A stretch of DNA of 64,000 nucleotides, taken from the NCBI GenBank assembly GCA_963816955.1, contig CAWFME010000005.1, forward strand, positions 1,178,001-1,242,000. Direction: 5' to 3'. Numbering within the stretch: the stretch's first letter is position 1; every line of letters starts with the position of its first letter. This document shows, one piece after another, positions 1 to 7,207 of this stretch. The notes beneath the pieces are model-generated. The model saw nothing but the letters and a program-made list of their open reading frames with translations, did no database searches and was not told the origin of the DNA. The DNA comes from DATFQI01 sp963816955. Its GTDB lineage: Bacteria > Actinomycetota > Thermoleophilia > Solirubrobacterales > Solirubrobacteraceae. A program made the position numbers and the translations under genes.

Positions 1-77
1 GCCATCCGGGTCGGGCGCGTGGCGGGCAGGTTGCCCATCACGCTCTTTGAGGGCTTGGCCTTGTCCTTTTCGCTCAT
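1..77 (-). CDS. 5' end of a divergent hypothetical gene (runs off the window)
   Basis: On the minus strand an ATG at 77 opens a frame that stays open to the window edge. The 25 visible codons begin MSEKDKAKPSKSVMGNL, a basic, Lys/Ser-rich start with no recognisable domain. It would be divergent from the sigma factor gene, with a 76-bp region between the two starts. Too little is visible to name a product, and the frame could be fortuitous in DNA this GC-rich. Confidence 0.4.
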   Translation of the reverse strand, partial: MSEKDKAKPSKSVMGNLPATRPTRM

Positions 78-101
78 CGGCCTCCTACTCTATGCGTCCT
101 C

Positions 102-123
102 GCTGAGTCCCTCTAGACTCAGC
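102..123. promoter_or_regulatory. Inverted repeat upstream of the sigma factor gene
   Basis: GCTGAGTC (102-109) and GACTCAGC (116-123) form a perfect 8-bp inverted repeat with a 6-base spacer, 30 bases before the sigma factor ATG. It could be a regulator operator or an RNA hairpin in the 5' leader. No run of T follows, so a terminator is less likely. Confidence 0.4.
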
Positions 124-153
124 TGCCCTGGGGTTCGCTACAACGGGACGTCG

Positions 154-1254
154 ATGTCAGTCGTAGATCTGCAAGAGCTCGAAGAGGTCAAGGGACTGCT
201 GCTCAAGGGGCAGCAGGTGGGCGTTCTGACGTTCGCCGAGATCCAGACGGCCGTGGCCGAGATCGACCTCGACGAGACCGACATCGAGGAGCTCCACGGC
301 TTCCTCGAGAAGTCCGAGATCGAGATCGTCGAGGAGATCGACCCGGCCGTCGCCGCGTCGCAGGTCGAGCGCGCCCCCGACAAGCGCGGGCGCCGCAAGG
401 CCAAGACGGCGATCGACCTCAAGCCGGACATGACGACCGACTCCCTTCAGCTGTTCCTGAAGGACATCGGCAAGGTCCGGCTGCTCACGGCCCAGGAGGA
501 GGTCGACCTCGCGCGCAAGATCGAGCGCGGCGACCTCGACGCCAAGCAGAAGATGGTCGAGTCCAACCTGCGCCTGGTCGTCTCGATCGCCAAGAACTAC
601 CGCAACCAGGGCCTGCCGTTCCTGGACCTCATCCAGGAGGGCACGCTCGGCCTGGTCCGCGCCGCGGAGAAGTTCGACTACCGCAAGGGCTTCAAGTTCT
701 CGACCTACGCGACCTGGTGGATCCGCCAGGCGATCGCCCGCGCGCTCGCCGACAAGGCGCGCACGATCCGGATCCCGGTCCACGTCGTCGAGAAGCTCAA
801 CAAGATCGGCCGTGCCGAGCGCAAGCTCGTCACGGAGCTGGGCCGCGAGCCCACCGCGGAGGAGATCGCCGACGTCACGGGGATCGACCCGGAGGAGGTC
901 GACTCGATCAAGCGCTCGGCGCAGGCCCCGGTCTCGCTCGAGAAGCCGGTCGGCGACGAGGAGGAGTCCGAGTTCGGCCAGTTCATCGCCGACGAGCGGG
1001 CCGAGTCGCCGTACGAGCGCGCCGCCGAGATCCTCACCAAGGAGGCGCTGCGCGAGGCGCTGGAGAACCTCTCCTACCGCGAGCGGCGCGTGCTCGAGCT
1101 GCGCTACGGCCTCGGCGGCGAGCACCCGCGCACGCTGGACGAGGTCGGCCGCACGTTCAACGTGACGCGCGAGCGGATCCGCCAGATCGAGAACCAGTCG
1201 CTGAAGAAGCTGCAGTCGCTCGCGGAGGCCCAGAAGCTCCGCGACGTGGCATAG
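154..1254 (+). CDS. sigA: RNA polymerase sigma factor, SigA/RpoD family
   Basis: This is a sigma-70 factor that directs RNA polymerase to -10/-35 promoters. From the ATG at 154 it is 366 aa. Region 1.2 is visible around TDSLQLFLKDIGKVRLLTAQ, region 2 around NLRLVVSIAKNYRNQGLPFL and FKFSTYATWWIRQAIARA, region 3 follows, and region 4 carries LSYRERRVLELRYGL and the helix-turn-helix VTRERIRQIENQSLKKL. The acidic N-terminus stands in for a short region 1.1. The open frame extends back to 19, but those 45 residues look non-coding and the conserved protein starts near MSVVDLQELEE. The strict conservation of regions 2 and 4 points to the primary sigma factor rather than a stress sigma, though a paralogue is possible. 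Confidence 0.93.
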   Translation: MSVVDLQELEEVKGLLLKGQQVGVLTFAEIQTAVAEIDLDETDIEELHGFLEKSEIEIVEEIDPAVAASQVERAPDKRGRRKAKTAIDLKPDMTTDSLQLFLKDIGKVRLLTAQEEVDLARKIERGDLDAKQKMVESNLRLVVSIAKNYRNQGLPFLDLIQEGTLGLVRAAEKFDYRKGFKFSTYATWWIRQAIARALADKARTIRIPVHVVEKLNKIGRAERKLVTELGREPTAEEIADVTGIDPEEVDSIKRSAQAPVSLEKPVGDEEESEFGQFIADERAESPYERAAEILTKEALREALENLSYRERRVLELRYGLGGEHPRTLDEVGRTFNVTRERIRQIENQSLKKLQSLAEAQKLRDVA

Positions 1255-1279
1255 GGTCCCCACCGGATTCAAGGCCCTC

Positions 1280-1309
1280 CATGACGGGGCCGATGTAAAC
1301 CCCGTCATG
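1280..1309 (+). promoter_or_regulatory. 10-bp palindrome overlapping the PilT-like start codon
   Basis: CATGACGGGG (1280-1289) and CCCCGTCATG (1300-1309) form a perfect inverted repeat with a 10-base loop, and the right arm contains the ATG of the next gene. In RNA the hairpin would bury the start codon; in DNA it could be an operator. A fair -10-like stretch (TGTAAA) lies in the loop. Confidence 0.5.
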
Positions 1310-2626
1310 GCTTTTGATCTCGATCACGCGCTGCGCTACCTCATTGCAGCGGAGGGCTCGGACCTCCACCTCAAGATCCCGTCCTATCCCCTCGTGCGCC
1401 TGCACGGGTCGCTCGAGCCGATCCCCGGCACCGAGCGCCTGTACCCCGAGGACACGCAGAAGGCGCTCGAGATGATGCTCGACGACCCCGACAAGCTCGA
1501 GGAGTTCGACTCCGAGAACGAGGTCGACTTCTCCTACTCCGTCGAGGGCCTCGGCCGCTTCCGCGTCAACGCCTTCATGCAGCGCGGCTCGATCTCGGTC
1601 GTCATGCGCGCCATCCCGGTGATCATCAAGGGCGTCGACGAGCTCGGCCTGCCCGAGGCGGTCACCAAGCTCGCCGAGGAGGAGCGCGGGATCATCCTGC
1701 TGACGGGCACGACGGGCTCCGGCAAGTCGACCACGCTCGCGGCGATGATCGACCACATGAACCGGACGATGTCCAAGCACATCGTCACGATCGAGGACCC
1801 GATCGAGTTCCTGCACCGCGACCGCAACTCGATCGTCAACCAGCGCGAGGTCGGCCAGGACACCGCCTCCTTCAAGCGCGCGCTGCGCCGCGTGCTGCGC
1901 CAGGACCCGGACACGATCCTCGTCGGCGAGATGCGCGACGAGGAGACGGTCCACACCGCGCTGAGCGCGGCCGAGACCGGCCACCTCGTCCTCTCCACGC
2001 TCCACACCGTGGACGCGTCGGAGACGATCAACCGCATCATCGACTTCTTCCCGCCGCACCAGCAGCAGCAGGCGCGGGCGATGATCGCGGGCACGCTGAA
2101 GGGCATCGTCTCCCAGCGCCTCGTGCGCACGGCGGACGGCAAGGGCCGCGTCGCGTGCTGCGAGATCCTCGTCATGACGGGCCGCGTGCACGACATGATC
2201 CTCGACCCGAAGCTGACCGGGCAGCTGCCCGAGGTCATCGCCGAGGGCGCCTACTACGGCATGCAGACGTTCGACCAGCACCTGCTGCACCACCTGCACG
2301 CCGGGCGGATCACGTTCGATGACGCGCTGCGCGTCGCCACCTCGCCGCACGACTTCAAGCTGATGGTCGCCGCGCAGGAGAACCCCACCTCCGAGACGAG
2401 CACGGCCCCGATGCCGCAGGGCGACCAGACCCCGCCCCCGTCGGCGCCCCCGGCCGCGCCCTCGGCGCCGCCGGCCGCAACGCCGGCGCAGCCCGTCGCG
2501 CAGCAGCCGGTGCCGTCGGCCGCGCCCGCGGCCCCGGCTCAGCCCGCGCCGCCCGTCCCGGCGGCCGCGGCCCCGTCCGCGCCGCCGCCCCCGTCGGCGC
2601 CGCCGCCGGGCCCCCCGAGCTACTAG
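1307..2626 (+). CDS. pilT: PilT-like type IV pilus retraction ATPase
   Basis: A secretion ATPase of the PilT/VirB11 group, which hydrolyses ATP to disassemble type IV pili (twitching). The 439-aa protein has the N-terminal PAS-like domain (residues about 1-100), Walker A GTTGSGKST (about 136-144), the Asp box with IEDPIE, Walker B ILVGEMRDEET and the His box STLHTVDA. The core matches PilT in length up to about residue 365. A Pro/Ala-rich low-complexity tail of about 70 residues follows, which most PilT proteins lack. No pilin or PilB/PilC gene is in the window. The ATG lies inside a palindrome and has no clear ribosome binding site. PilT is preferred over PilB because of length and the IEDPIEF region. 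Confidence 0.88.
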   Translation: MAFDLDHALRYLIAAEGSDLHLKIPSYPLVRLHGSLEPIPGTERLYPEDTQKALEMMLDDPDKLEEFDSENEVDFSYSVEGLGRFRVNAFMQRGSISVVMRAIPVIIKGVDELGLPEAVTKLAEEERGIILLTGTTGSGKSTTLAAMIDHMNRTMSKHIVTIEDPIEFLHRDRNSIVNQREVGQDTASFKRALRRVLRQDPDTILVGEMRDEETVHTALSAAETGHLVLSTLHTVDASETINRIIDFFPPHQQQQARAMIAGTLKGIVSQRLVRTADGKGRVACCEILVMTGRVHDMILDPKLTGQLPEVIAEGAYYGMQTFDQHLLHHLHAGRITFDDALRVATSPHDFKLMVAAQENPTSETSTAPMPQGDQTPPPSAPPAAPSAPPAATPAQPVAQQPVPSAAPAAPAQPAPPVPAAAAPSAPPPPSAPPPGPPSY

Positions 2627-2638
2627 GCCTCCTCCTCT

Positions 2639-2672
2639 CAAGGCCGGCGCGCGAGCGCCGGCCTTGACGTTT
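2639..2672 (+). terminator. Rho-independent terminator after the PilT-like gene
   Basis: CAAGGCCGGCGC (2639-2650) pairs perfectly with GCGCCGGCCTTG (2655-2666) across a GCGA loop, followed by ACGTTT. It lies 12 bases after the upstream stop codon. The T-run is short, as is common in very GC-rich genomes. Confidence 0.7.
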
Positions 2673-2699
2673 GTCGTCCAGGCGGTGAAGGTTCCGCCA

Positions 2700-3410
2700 A
2701 TGCAGACGACCCTCGCCAATTTCAAGGAAGTCGAGTCGCAGAACGCGTTCTCGCTCCAGAACTCCAAGCTGCTCAAGGTCGAGCTCAACCAGGTCACGAT
2801 CCAGGCCAAGCTCGGATCGATGGTCGCCTACCAGGGCGAGGTGCGCTTCGAGCACGCCGGCTCGGGCGGGATCGGCCGGATGCTCAAGAAGGCCGTGTCG
2901 GGGGAGGGGACCCAGCTGATGAAGATCAGCGGGGCCGGGGAGGTGTTCCTGGCCGACCAGGCCCAGGACATCCACCTGATCTACCTCGAGAACGACTCCA
3001 TCACGGTCAACGGGCCCAACCTGCTGGCGTTCGACTCGGGCATCGACTGGGACATCAAGCGCGTCCAGGGCGCCAGCTCGATGATGGGCGGCGGGCTGTT
3101 CAACATGTCGCTGCAGGGGACGGGCTGGGTGGCGATCCTCTCCGACGGTCCGCCCGTGCTGCTCAACGTCGCCAGCGCGCCGACGTTCGCCGACGCCCAG
3201 GCCGCGATCACCTGGAGCTCGGGCGTCACGACCGGCATCAAGACCGACGTGAACCTCAAGACCCTGATCGGGCGCGGCTCCGGCGAGTCCGTGCAGATGT
3301 CCTTCGCGGGCCAGGGCTGGGTGCTCGTGCAGCCGTCCGAGGGCCAGGTCACCGGCGCCGCGACGCAGCAGGGCTCCGGCGGGGGGCTCGGCGGCCTGCT
3401 CAACCAGTAG
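2700..3410 (+). CDS. AIM24-family beta-roll protein
   Basis: A 236-aa protein of the AIM24 (TIGR00266-like) family, whose members fold as a repeated beta-structure; the bacterial function is unsettled. Visible family features are the central GTQLMKISGAGEVFLADQ segment, the GPNLLAFDSGIDWDI strand pair and GTGWVAILSDG, with a Gly-rich C-terminus ending GGGLGGLLNQ. There is no signal peptide or TM segment. The ATG at 2700 follows GGCGGTGAAGG, a fair ribosome binding site; the frame opens 12 codons earlier inside the terminator stem, which is unlikely. Its last 11 bases overlap the remnant on the opposite strand. Confidence 0.8.
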   Translation: MQTTLANFKEVESQNAFSLQNSKLLKVELNQVTIQAKLGSMVAYQGEVRFEHAGSGGIGRMLKKAVSGEGTQLMKISGAGEVFLADQAQDIHLIYLENDSITVNGPNLLAFDSGIDWDIKRVQGASSMMGGGLFNMSLQGTGWVAILSDGPPVLLNVASAPTFADAQAAITWSSGVTTGIKTDVNLKTLIGRGSGESVQMSFAGQGWVLVQPSEGQVTGAATQQGSGGGLGGLLNQ

Positions 3411-3600
3411 GCAGGCGGGCGAGGAAGCGCGCCGCGATCGGCGCCGCGACCTCGCCACCGGCCCGGCCGCCCTCCACGAGCACCGCGACCGCGACGTCAT
3501 CGCGGTAGGCGATGAACCACGCGTGGGTGGGCGGCGGGTCTCCGCCGCCGTACTCGGCGGTGCCGCTCTTGCCGCCGACGTCGCCGGGCACGCCGGCCAA
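3400..3600 (-). pseudogene. C-terminal remnant of a penicillin-binding transpeptidase
   Basis: On the minus strand the last 67 codons before the stop at 3400 encode GDVGGKSGTAEYGGG, HAWFIAYRDDVAVAVLVEGG and AAPIAARFLARLP. This is the C-terminal end of a transpeptidase domain, where KSGTAE is the KTG box of PBPs. Upstream of about 3600 the frame stays open to 3963 but no longer resembles a PBP; it is antisense to a beta-lactamase remnant. The SxxK and SxN motifs, the membrane anchor and the start are missing, so I read it as a truncated remnant. Confidence 0.6.
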
Positions 3601-4051
3601 GCTGCACGTGGCGGCCGCCGTGCTGCGGGCGATCGACGCCGGCGAGCTGTTCGCGCGCCTGCGCGAGCCGGGCGCGCTCGACCGCCTCGCCGTGCTCGAC
3701 CCCGAGCGCACGAGCCGCAGCACGCCGCGCGAGATGACCCGGCTGTTGGGCGCCGTCTGGCGCGACGAGGCCGCGTCGCCCGGGTCCTGCGCCGAGCTGC
3801 GCCGGCTCATGGGCCTCCAGGTGTGGCCGCATCGCCTGTCGGCGGGCTTCCCTGACGACGACGTCGTCGTGTCCGGCAAGACCGGGACGCTGCCCGGCCT
3901 GCGGATCGAGGTCGGCGTCGTCGAGACCGGCGACGGACGCCGAACGGCGGTCGCGGTGTTCACGCGCAGCCCCTCGAGCCGGCTGAACCTGCCGCAGGCC
4001 GACGCGGCGATCGGGACGGCCGCGCGGATCGCCGTCGACGCGCTCGCTTAG
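3598..4051 (+). pseudogene. Class A beta-lactamase-like remnant, truncated at the 5' end
   Basis: From about 3598 the plus strand encodes KLHVAAAVLRAIDAGEL, which resembles the helix after the SxxK serine of class A beta-lactamases. It continues with RSTPREMTRLLGAVW, a VWPHRLSAGFP stretch and SGKTGTLPGLRIEVGVV with the KTG box. About 100 residues that should hold the SDN and Glu166 omega-loop motifs are missing between the two parts, and the serine itself is absent. The frame technically opens at 3512, but its first 28 codons are antisense to the PBP remnant. An enzyme lacking these residues would not hydrolyse beta-lactams. It ends in a palindrome shared with the opposing HxlR gene. Confidence 0.6.
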
Positions 4052-4065
4052 CCTGGATTCAGGCT
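4050..4065. terminator. Palindrome between convergent genes (copy 1)
   Basis: AGCCTG-GATT-CAGGCT (4050-4065) overlaps the stop codons of both convergent genes. An almost identical perfect palindrome sits in the same position between two other convergent genes at 40218-40233. It is likely a short bidirectional terminator or processing hairpin. Confidence 0.5.
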
Positions 4066-4493
4066 TAGACGTGCACGAGGTCCTCGGCGTCGGGGTCGTC
4101 GGTGACGACCCCGCACGCCGGGCAGTACCAGCGGGCCTCGAGCACGCCGCCGCAGACCTCGTGCCGGTAGGGCTCGCCGCCTCCGGCCCGCGCGCCCCAG
4201 TCGGCCAGCAGCCGCAGCGCGCCGGCCAGCTCGCGGCCTGACTCCGAGAGCTCGTACGCGAACCGCGGCGGGCGCTCGGAGTAGGGCTGGGGGACGACGA
4301 GCGCCTGCTCGGCGAGCGCCTTGAGCCGTGCGCTGAGCACGTTGGGCGCGATCCCCTCGAGCTCCTCCTGGAGCTCGTTGAAGCGCTTCGGCCCCTCCAG
4401 CAGCGCGGCCACGACGAGCAGCGTCCAGCGGTCGCCGACGCGCTCGAGGGCGTCGGCGAGCGGAGACGTCGGGACGCGCTTCGCCCTGGCCAC
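4065..4493 (-). CDS. HxlR-family transcriptional regulator with C-terminal zinc ribbon
   Basis: A 142-aa winged-helix regulator. The HxlR core (residues about 10-100) shows LADALERVGDRWTLLVVAAL, the recognition region RFNELQEELEGIAPNVLSARL and the wing around PPRFAYELSESGREL. A C-terminal extension carries HEVCGG and YCPACG, four cysteines able to bind zinc, which most short HxlR proteins lack. The GTG start at 4493 has a TAGGTT -10 element six bases upstream (4500-4505 on this strand) and no ribosome binding site, suggesting a leaderless transcript. It is divergent from the PDZ protease gene, whose start lies inside a perfect palindrome, so it probably controls that gene. Ligand unknown. Confidence 0.88.
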   Translation of the reverse strand: MARAKRVPTSPLADALERVGDRWTLLVVAALLEGPKRFNELQEELEGIAPNVLSARLKALAEQALVVPQPYSERPPRFAYELSESGRELAGALRLLADWGARAGGGEPYRHEVCGGVLEARWYCPACGVVTDDPDAEDLVHV

Positions 4494-4532
4494 CCACCAA
4501 ACCTAGAGGGCCTGGCCCGACATCGTCGTGTG

Positions 4533-4560
4533 TATAGTGACTTGCAATGAGCAAGTCACT
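4533..4560 (+). promoter_or_regulatory. -10 element and HxlR-type operator spanning the protease start codon
   Basis: TATAGT (4533-4538) lies 8 bases before the ATG at 4547. AGTGACTTGC (4536-4545) and GCAAGTCACT (4551-4560) form a perfect 10-bp inverted repeat around AATGA, so the operator covers the -10 end, the start site and the first codons. A regulator bound here would block initiation. The ACTT/AAGT half-sites recur before the second HxlR gene. Confidence 0.65.
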
Positions 4561-5440
4561 CCTCGAGGAGCTTCAGGAGACCGTCGCGCGGGTCGCCGGG
4601 ACGGTCGGCCCGTCGGTCGTCGGCCTCGGGCGCGGGTGGGGGCGCGGGTCCGGCGTCGTGATCGGCGACGGGCAGGTGCTCACGTGCGCGCACGTGCTGC
4701 GCGGCGACGAGGTGGCGGTCACGTTCGGCGACGGGCGCACGGCGGACGGCCGGGTCGCCGGCGTCGACGCGGACCTCGACCTCGCCGTGGTGGCGGTGGA
4801 GACCGGCGACGCGCCCGCGGTGGCGTGGGAGCCGGCGCGGATCGCGGCGCTCGGCCACGGCTCCGCGGTGTTCGCGCTCGCGGACCCCAGCGGGCGCGGC
4901 CTGCGCGTCACCTTCGGGCTCGTCTCGGCGACCGGCCGCAGCTTCCGCGGGCCGGTCGGGCGCCGCATCGGCGGCTCGATCGAGCACACGGCGCCGCTTC
5001 CACGGGGATCCTCCGGCGGGCCGCTGGTCGGCGCCGACGGCCACCTGCTGGGGCTCAACGCCGTCCGCCGCGAAGGCGGGCTGATCCTCGCCGTGCCCGC
5101 CGACGAGGCGGTGCACGCGCGGGTCGCCGGGCTCGCGCGTGGCGAGGCGGGCGGGCGCCCACGGTTGGGCGTGGCGCTCGCGCCGGCTCGTCACGCGCGC
5201 CGGCTGCGCCGCGCGGTCGGGCTGCCCGAGCGCGACGGCCTGCTCGTGCACGCCGTCGTGCCCGGCAGCCCGGCCCAGCGAGCGGGGCTCGAGCGCGGCG
5301 ACCTGATCGTCGGCGCGGCCGGGCGCGCGCTGAGATCCGTCGACGACCTCTTCGACGCCCTCGACGCGGCCGACGGCACGGTCTCGCTCGCCATCGTGCG
5401 CGGCACCGAGGAGCGCGACGTCGCCGTCACGCTGGAATAG
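4547..5440 (+). CDS. Trypsin-like serine protease with PDZ domain (HtrA/DegP-like), no signal peptide
   Basis: A 297-aa S1C-type protease. The catalytic triad is visible as His in LTCAHVL, Asp in ADLDLAVV and Ser in GSSGGPLVG, followed by one PDZ domain (about 205-295) with GLLVHAVVPGSPAQRAGLERG. Most actinobacterial HtrA proteins have a TM or signal segment before the protease domain; here the protein starts directly with MSKSLLEELQETVARV, so it should be cytosolic. The ATG is inside a palindromic operator and next to a TATAGT element, so the transcript is probably leaderless. Flanked on both sides by HxlR genes, it may belong to a stress or redox response. Substrate unknown. Confidence 0.85.
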   Translation: MSKSLLEELQETVARVAGTVGPSVVGLGRGWGRGSGVVIGDGQVLTCAHVLRGDEVAVTFGDGRTADGRVAGVDADLDLAVVAVETGDAPAVAWEPARIAALGHGSAVFALADPSGRGLRVTFGLVSATGRSFRGPVGRRIGGSIEHTAPLPRGSSGGPLVGADGHLLGLNAVRREGGLILAVPADEAVHARVAGLARGEAGGRPRLGVALAPARHARRLRRAVGLPERDGLLVHAVVPGSPAQRAGLERGDLIVGAAGRALRSVDDLFDALDAADGTVSLAIVRGTEERDVAVTLE

Positions 5441-5442
5441 CT

Positions 5443-5472
5443 ACTTCAGTTGGTGAAGTCTTGCGGTAGACT
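5443..5472 (+). promoter_or_regulatory. Operator and -10 element of the second HxlR gene
   Basis: ACTTCA (5443-5448) and TGAAGT (5454-5459) form an inverted repeat with a 5-base spacer. TAGACT (5467-5472) lies 8 bases before the GTG at 5481. Half-sites and spacer length match the palindrome at 4536-4560, which supports autoregulation by an HxlR protein. Confidence 0.55.
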
Positions 5473-5480
5473 GCACGATC

Positions 5481-5843
5481 GTGCCGAACTCCGATTGTCC
5501 TGTCTGCCGGACCGCCGACATCGTCTGCGGCAAGTGGACGCTGCTCGTCATCCGTGACCTCGCCGAGGGGCGGTCGCGCTTCGGCGAGCTGGAGCGCTCG
5601 CTCGAGGGCATCTCGCCGCGCACCCTGTCGCTGCGGCTGCGCGCGCTCGAGGAGGAGGGCATCGTGGCCCGCCAGACGTTCCCCGAGGTCCCGCCGCGCG
5701 TCGAGTACGCGCTGACCGAGAAGGGCCGCGCGCTCGTCCCGATCATCGAGTCGATGCGCTCCTACGGCACCGAGTGGCTCGGCGCCGACGCCGCCTGCAC
5801 CGAGGCGCCCGAGATCTCGGTGCCCGCGATCGCCGCCGCGTAG
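5481..5843 (+). CDS. HxlR-family transcriptional regulator
   Basis: A 120-aa HxlR winged-helix protein starting at GTG 5481. The N-terminus MPNSDCPVCRTADIVCGKWT carries the family cysteine (CPV) that in redox-type HxlR proteins senses oxidants, plus two further cysteines. The recognition part is RFGELERSLEGISPRTLSLRL, and the wing is PPRVEYALTEKGRALVP. It has an operator-like palindrome and a TAGACT -10 just upstream and no ribosome binding site, consistent with a leaderless, self-controlled gene. It follows the PDZ protease gene by 40 bases but has its own promoter. The inducer is unknown; a thiol or quinone stress role is an inference from the cysteines. Confidence 0.88.
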   Translation: MPNSDCPVCRTADIVCGKWTLLVIRDLAEGRSRFGELERSLEGISPRTLSLRLRALEEEGIVARQTFPEVPPRVEYALTEKGRALVPIIESMRSYGTEWLGADAACTEAPEISVPAIAAA

Positions 5844-5920
5844 CCGCAACGCCGCTTGCATTCCGTCCGGCGCCCGTGCGTGCGGGAGGATCGCCGTCTG
5901 CCGCGGCGAACCCGCGGCTC

Positions 5921-7177
5921 ATGCACAACCGCGCGCTGCACGACTCGCTCGCCGCCTTCGTCGAGGAAGCCGCCCGGCAGCTCGCCGACGAAGTCTCCGG
6001 CGGCGCCGAGGTCCCGTTCGAGCTGATGGAGATGAGCCCGCACGCGCGGGCGACGTCGCCGCTGTACTGCTACCGGCCGCTGACCGGCCACTTCATCGGC
6101 GAGCGGATCGGCGTGCTCTCGCGGTTGCCCTCCTACCCCGCGGCCGCGCAGGGGCTGGCCACGCTGCCCGACCTGCCCGCCTACCTGCAGGCGCGCGGGC
6201 GCCGCACCCCGGGGCCGGACAGCCGCTCGCAGGCCGACGCGGCGCTACAGGCCTTCCTGACCGCGGTCTGGACGGAGGCGACCGAGTTCACCTTCGACCC
6301 GACGCGCTTCGCCCAGGCCTTCGCGGAGCTCGAGACCGTCGCCTACGACGGCTGCACGCTCTCCGTCGTGCTCGCCCCGGTCGACGGCCTGGTGATCGAG
6401 TCGGAGGAGCTGCCGCTCGGCGACGGGCTCGCGCTCGTCCGCGCCGGCACGCTCAAGGACGCCCCCGGCGACCTCGGCCACGACGAGATGGCGACCGTCG
6501 CGCTGCTCGCGCTCGAGGGCGCGCCGGGCGACCACCGCGCGCTCGAGGACGCCGGTCGCCGCCTGCGCCGGCTGCAGACCGCGCTGCGGCTATGGGACGA
6601 CGCGGAGCCCGCGCTCGGCCCGACCGCCTGGGCGCGCACGGACGGCAGCGCCTGGTGGGCCGTCCCGCTCGCGACGGGCTTCCGCCGCCCGCAGGACGAC
6701 TGCCTGCTGCCCGCCGAGGAGGAGGACGCCCTGCGCGCGTTCTGCTCGCTCGTGTCCCGCCGCACCCCGCGCGCGGGCGAGCTCGCCTGGGCGCTGCGCC
6801 GCTTCGAGCTGGGCTGCGAGCGCGCGAGCGCGGTCGAGGCGCTGACCGACTGGCTGCTGGCCGGCCGCGCGCTGCTCGCGGACCCCGACCAGCCCGGCTA
6901 CGAGGGCCTGGCCGCCCGCATGGCCGCGATCTGCGCGACGCCCGAGGACCGCCCGCGCGCGGAGTCGCGCCTGCGCGAGGCCGTGTCGCTCGAACGCGCC
7001 GCGATCGCCGGGCTCGTCCGCCCCGAGCCCGACGTCGAGGAGCTGATCACCGAGCTGGGCGCGAACCTCCGCGCGATCCTGCGCGACGTGCTCTGCGGGC
7101 ACCTCGACCCGGCGCTGCGGCGCGTCGCGGACGAGCTCCTGGCCGAGCAGCCCGAGCCCGCCGACACGCTTCACTAG
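5921..7177 (+). CDS. Conserved-looking hypothetical protein, 418 aa
   Basis: I do not recognise this protein. It is soluble, with no signal peptide or TM helix, and acidic, with long alanine/leucine-rich helices in the C-terminal half (about 180-410). Two Trp-rich spots (TDGSAWWAVPLATGF, and LRLWDD) sit mid-protein. The ATG at 5921 is preferred because the residues before it in the open frame look like non-coding sequence. Third-position GC is very high throughout, as in real genes here. It is followed by a hairpin and the convergent ArsA-type gene, so it is probably a single-gene unit. Confidence 0.7.
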   Translation: MHNRALHDSLAAFVEEAARQLADEVSGGAEVPFELMEMSPHARATSPLYCYRPLTGHFIGERIGVLSRLPSYPAAAQGLATLPDLPAYLQARGRRTPGPDSRSQADAALQAFLTAVWTEATEFTFDPTRFAQAFAELETVAYDGCTLSVVLAPVDGLVIESEELPLGDGLALVRAGTLKDAPGDLGHDEMATVALLALEGAPGDHRALEDAGRRLRRLQTALRLWDDAEPALGPTAWARTDGSAWWAVPLATGFRRPQDDCLLPAEEEDALRAFCSLVSRRTPRAGELAWALRRFELGCERASAVEALTDWLLAGRALLADPDQPGYEGLAARMAAICATPEDRPRAESRLREAVSLERAAIAGLVRPEPDVEELITELGANLRAILRDVLCGHLDPALRRVADELLAEQPEPADTLH

Positions 7178-7184
7178 CCGCCGT

Positions 7185-7203
7185 CGCGCCGCCCCGCGGC
7201 GCG
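7185..7203. terminator. Bidirectional hairpin between convergent genes
   Basis: CGCGCCGC (7185-7192) and GCGGCGCG (7196-7203) pair perfectly over a CCC loop in the 30-base gap between the convergent stop codons. A short GC-only stem without a T-run; likely a bidirectional terminator. Confidence 0.45.
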
Positions 7204-7207
7204 CGCG

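Noticed and set aside
3512..4051. Functional beta-lactamase gene
   Set aside because: The nucleophile serine, SDN and omega-loop Glu regions are missing and the first 28 codons are antisense to a PBP tail.
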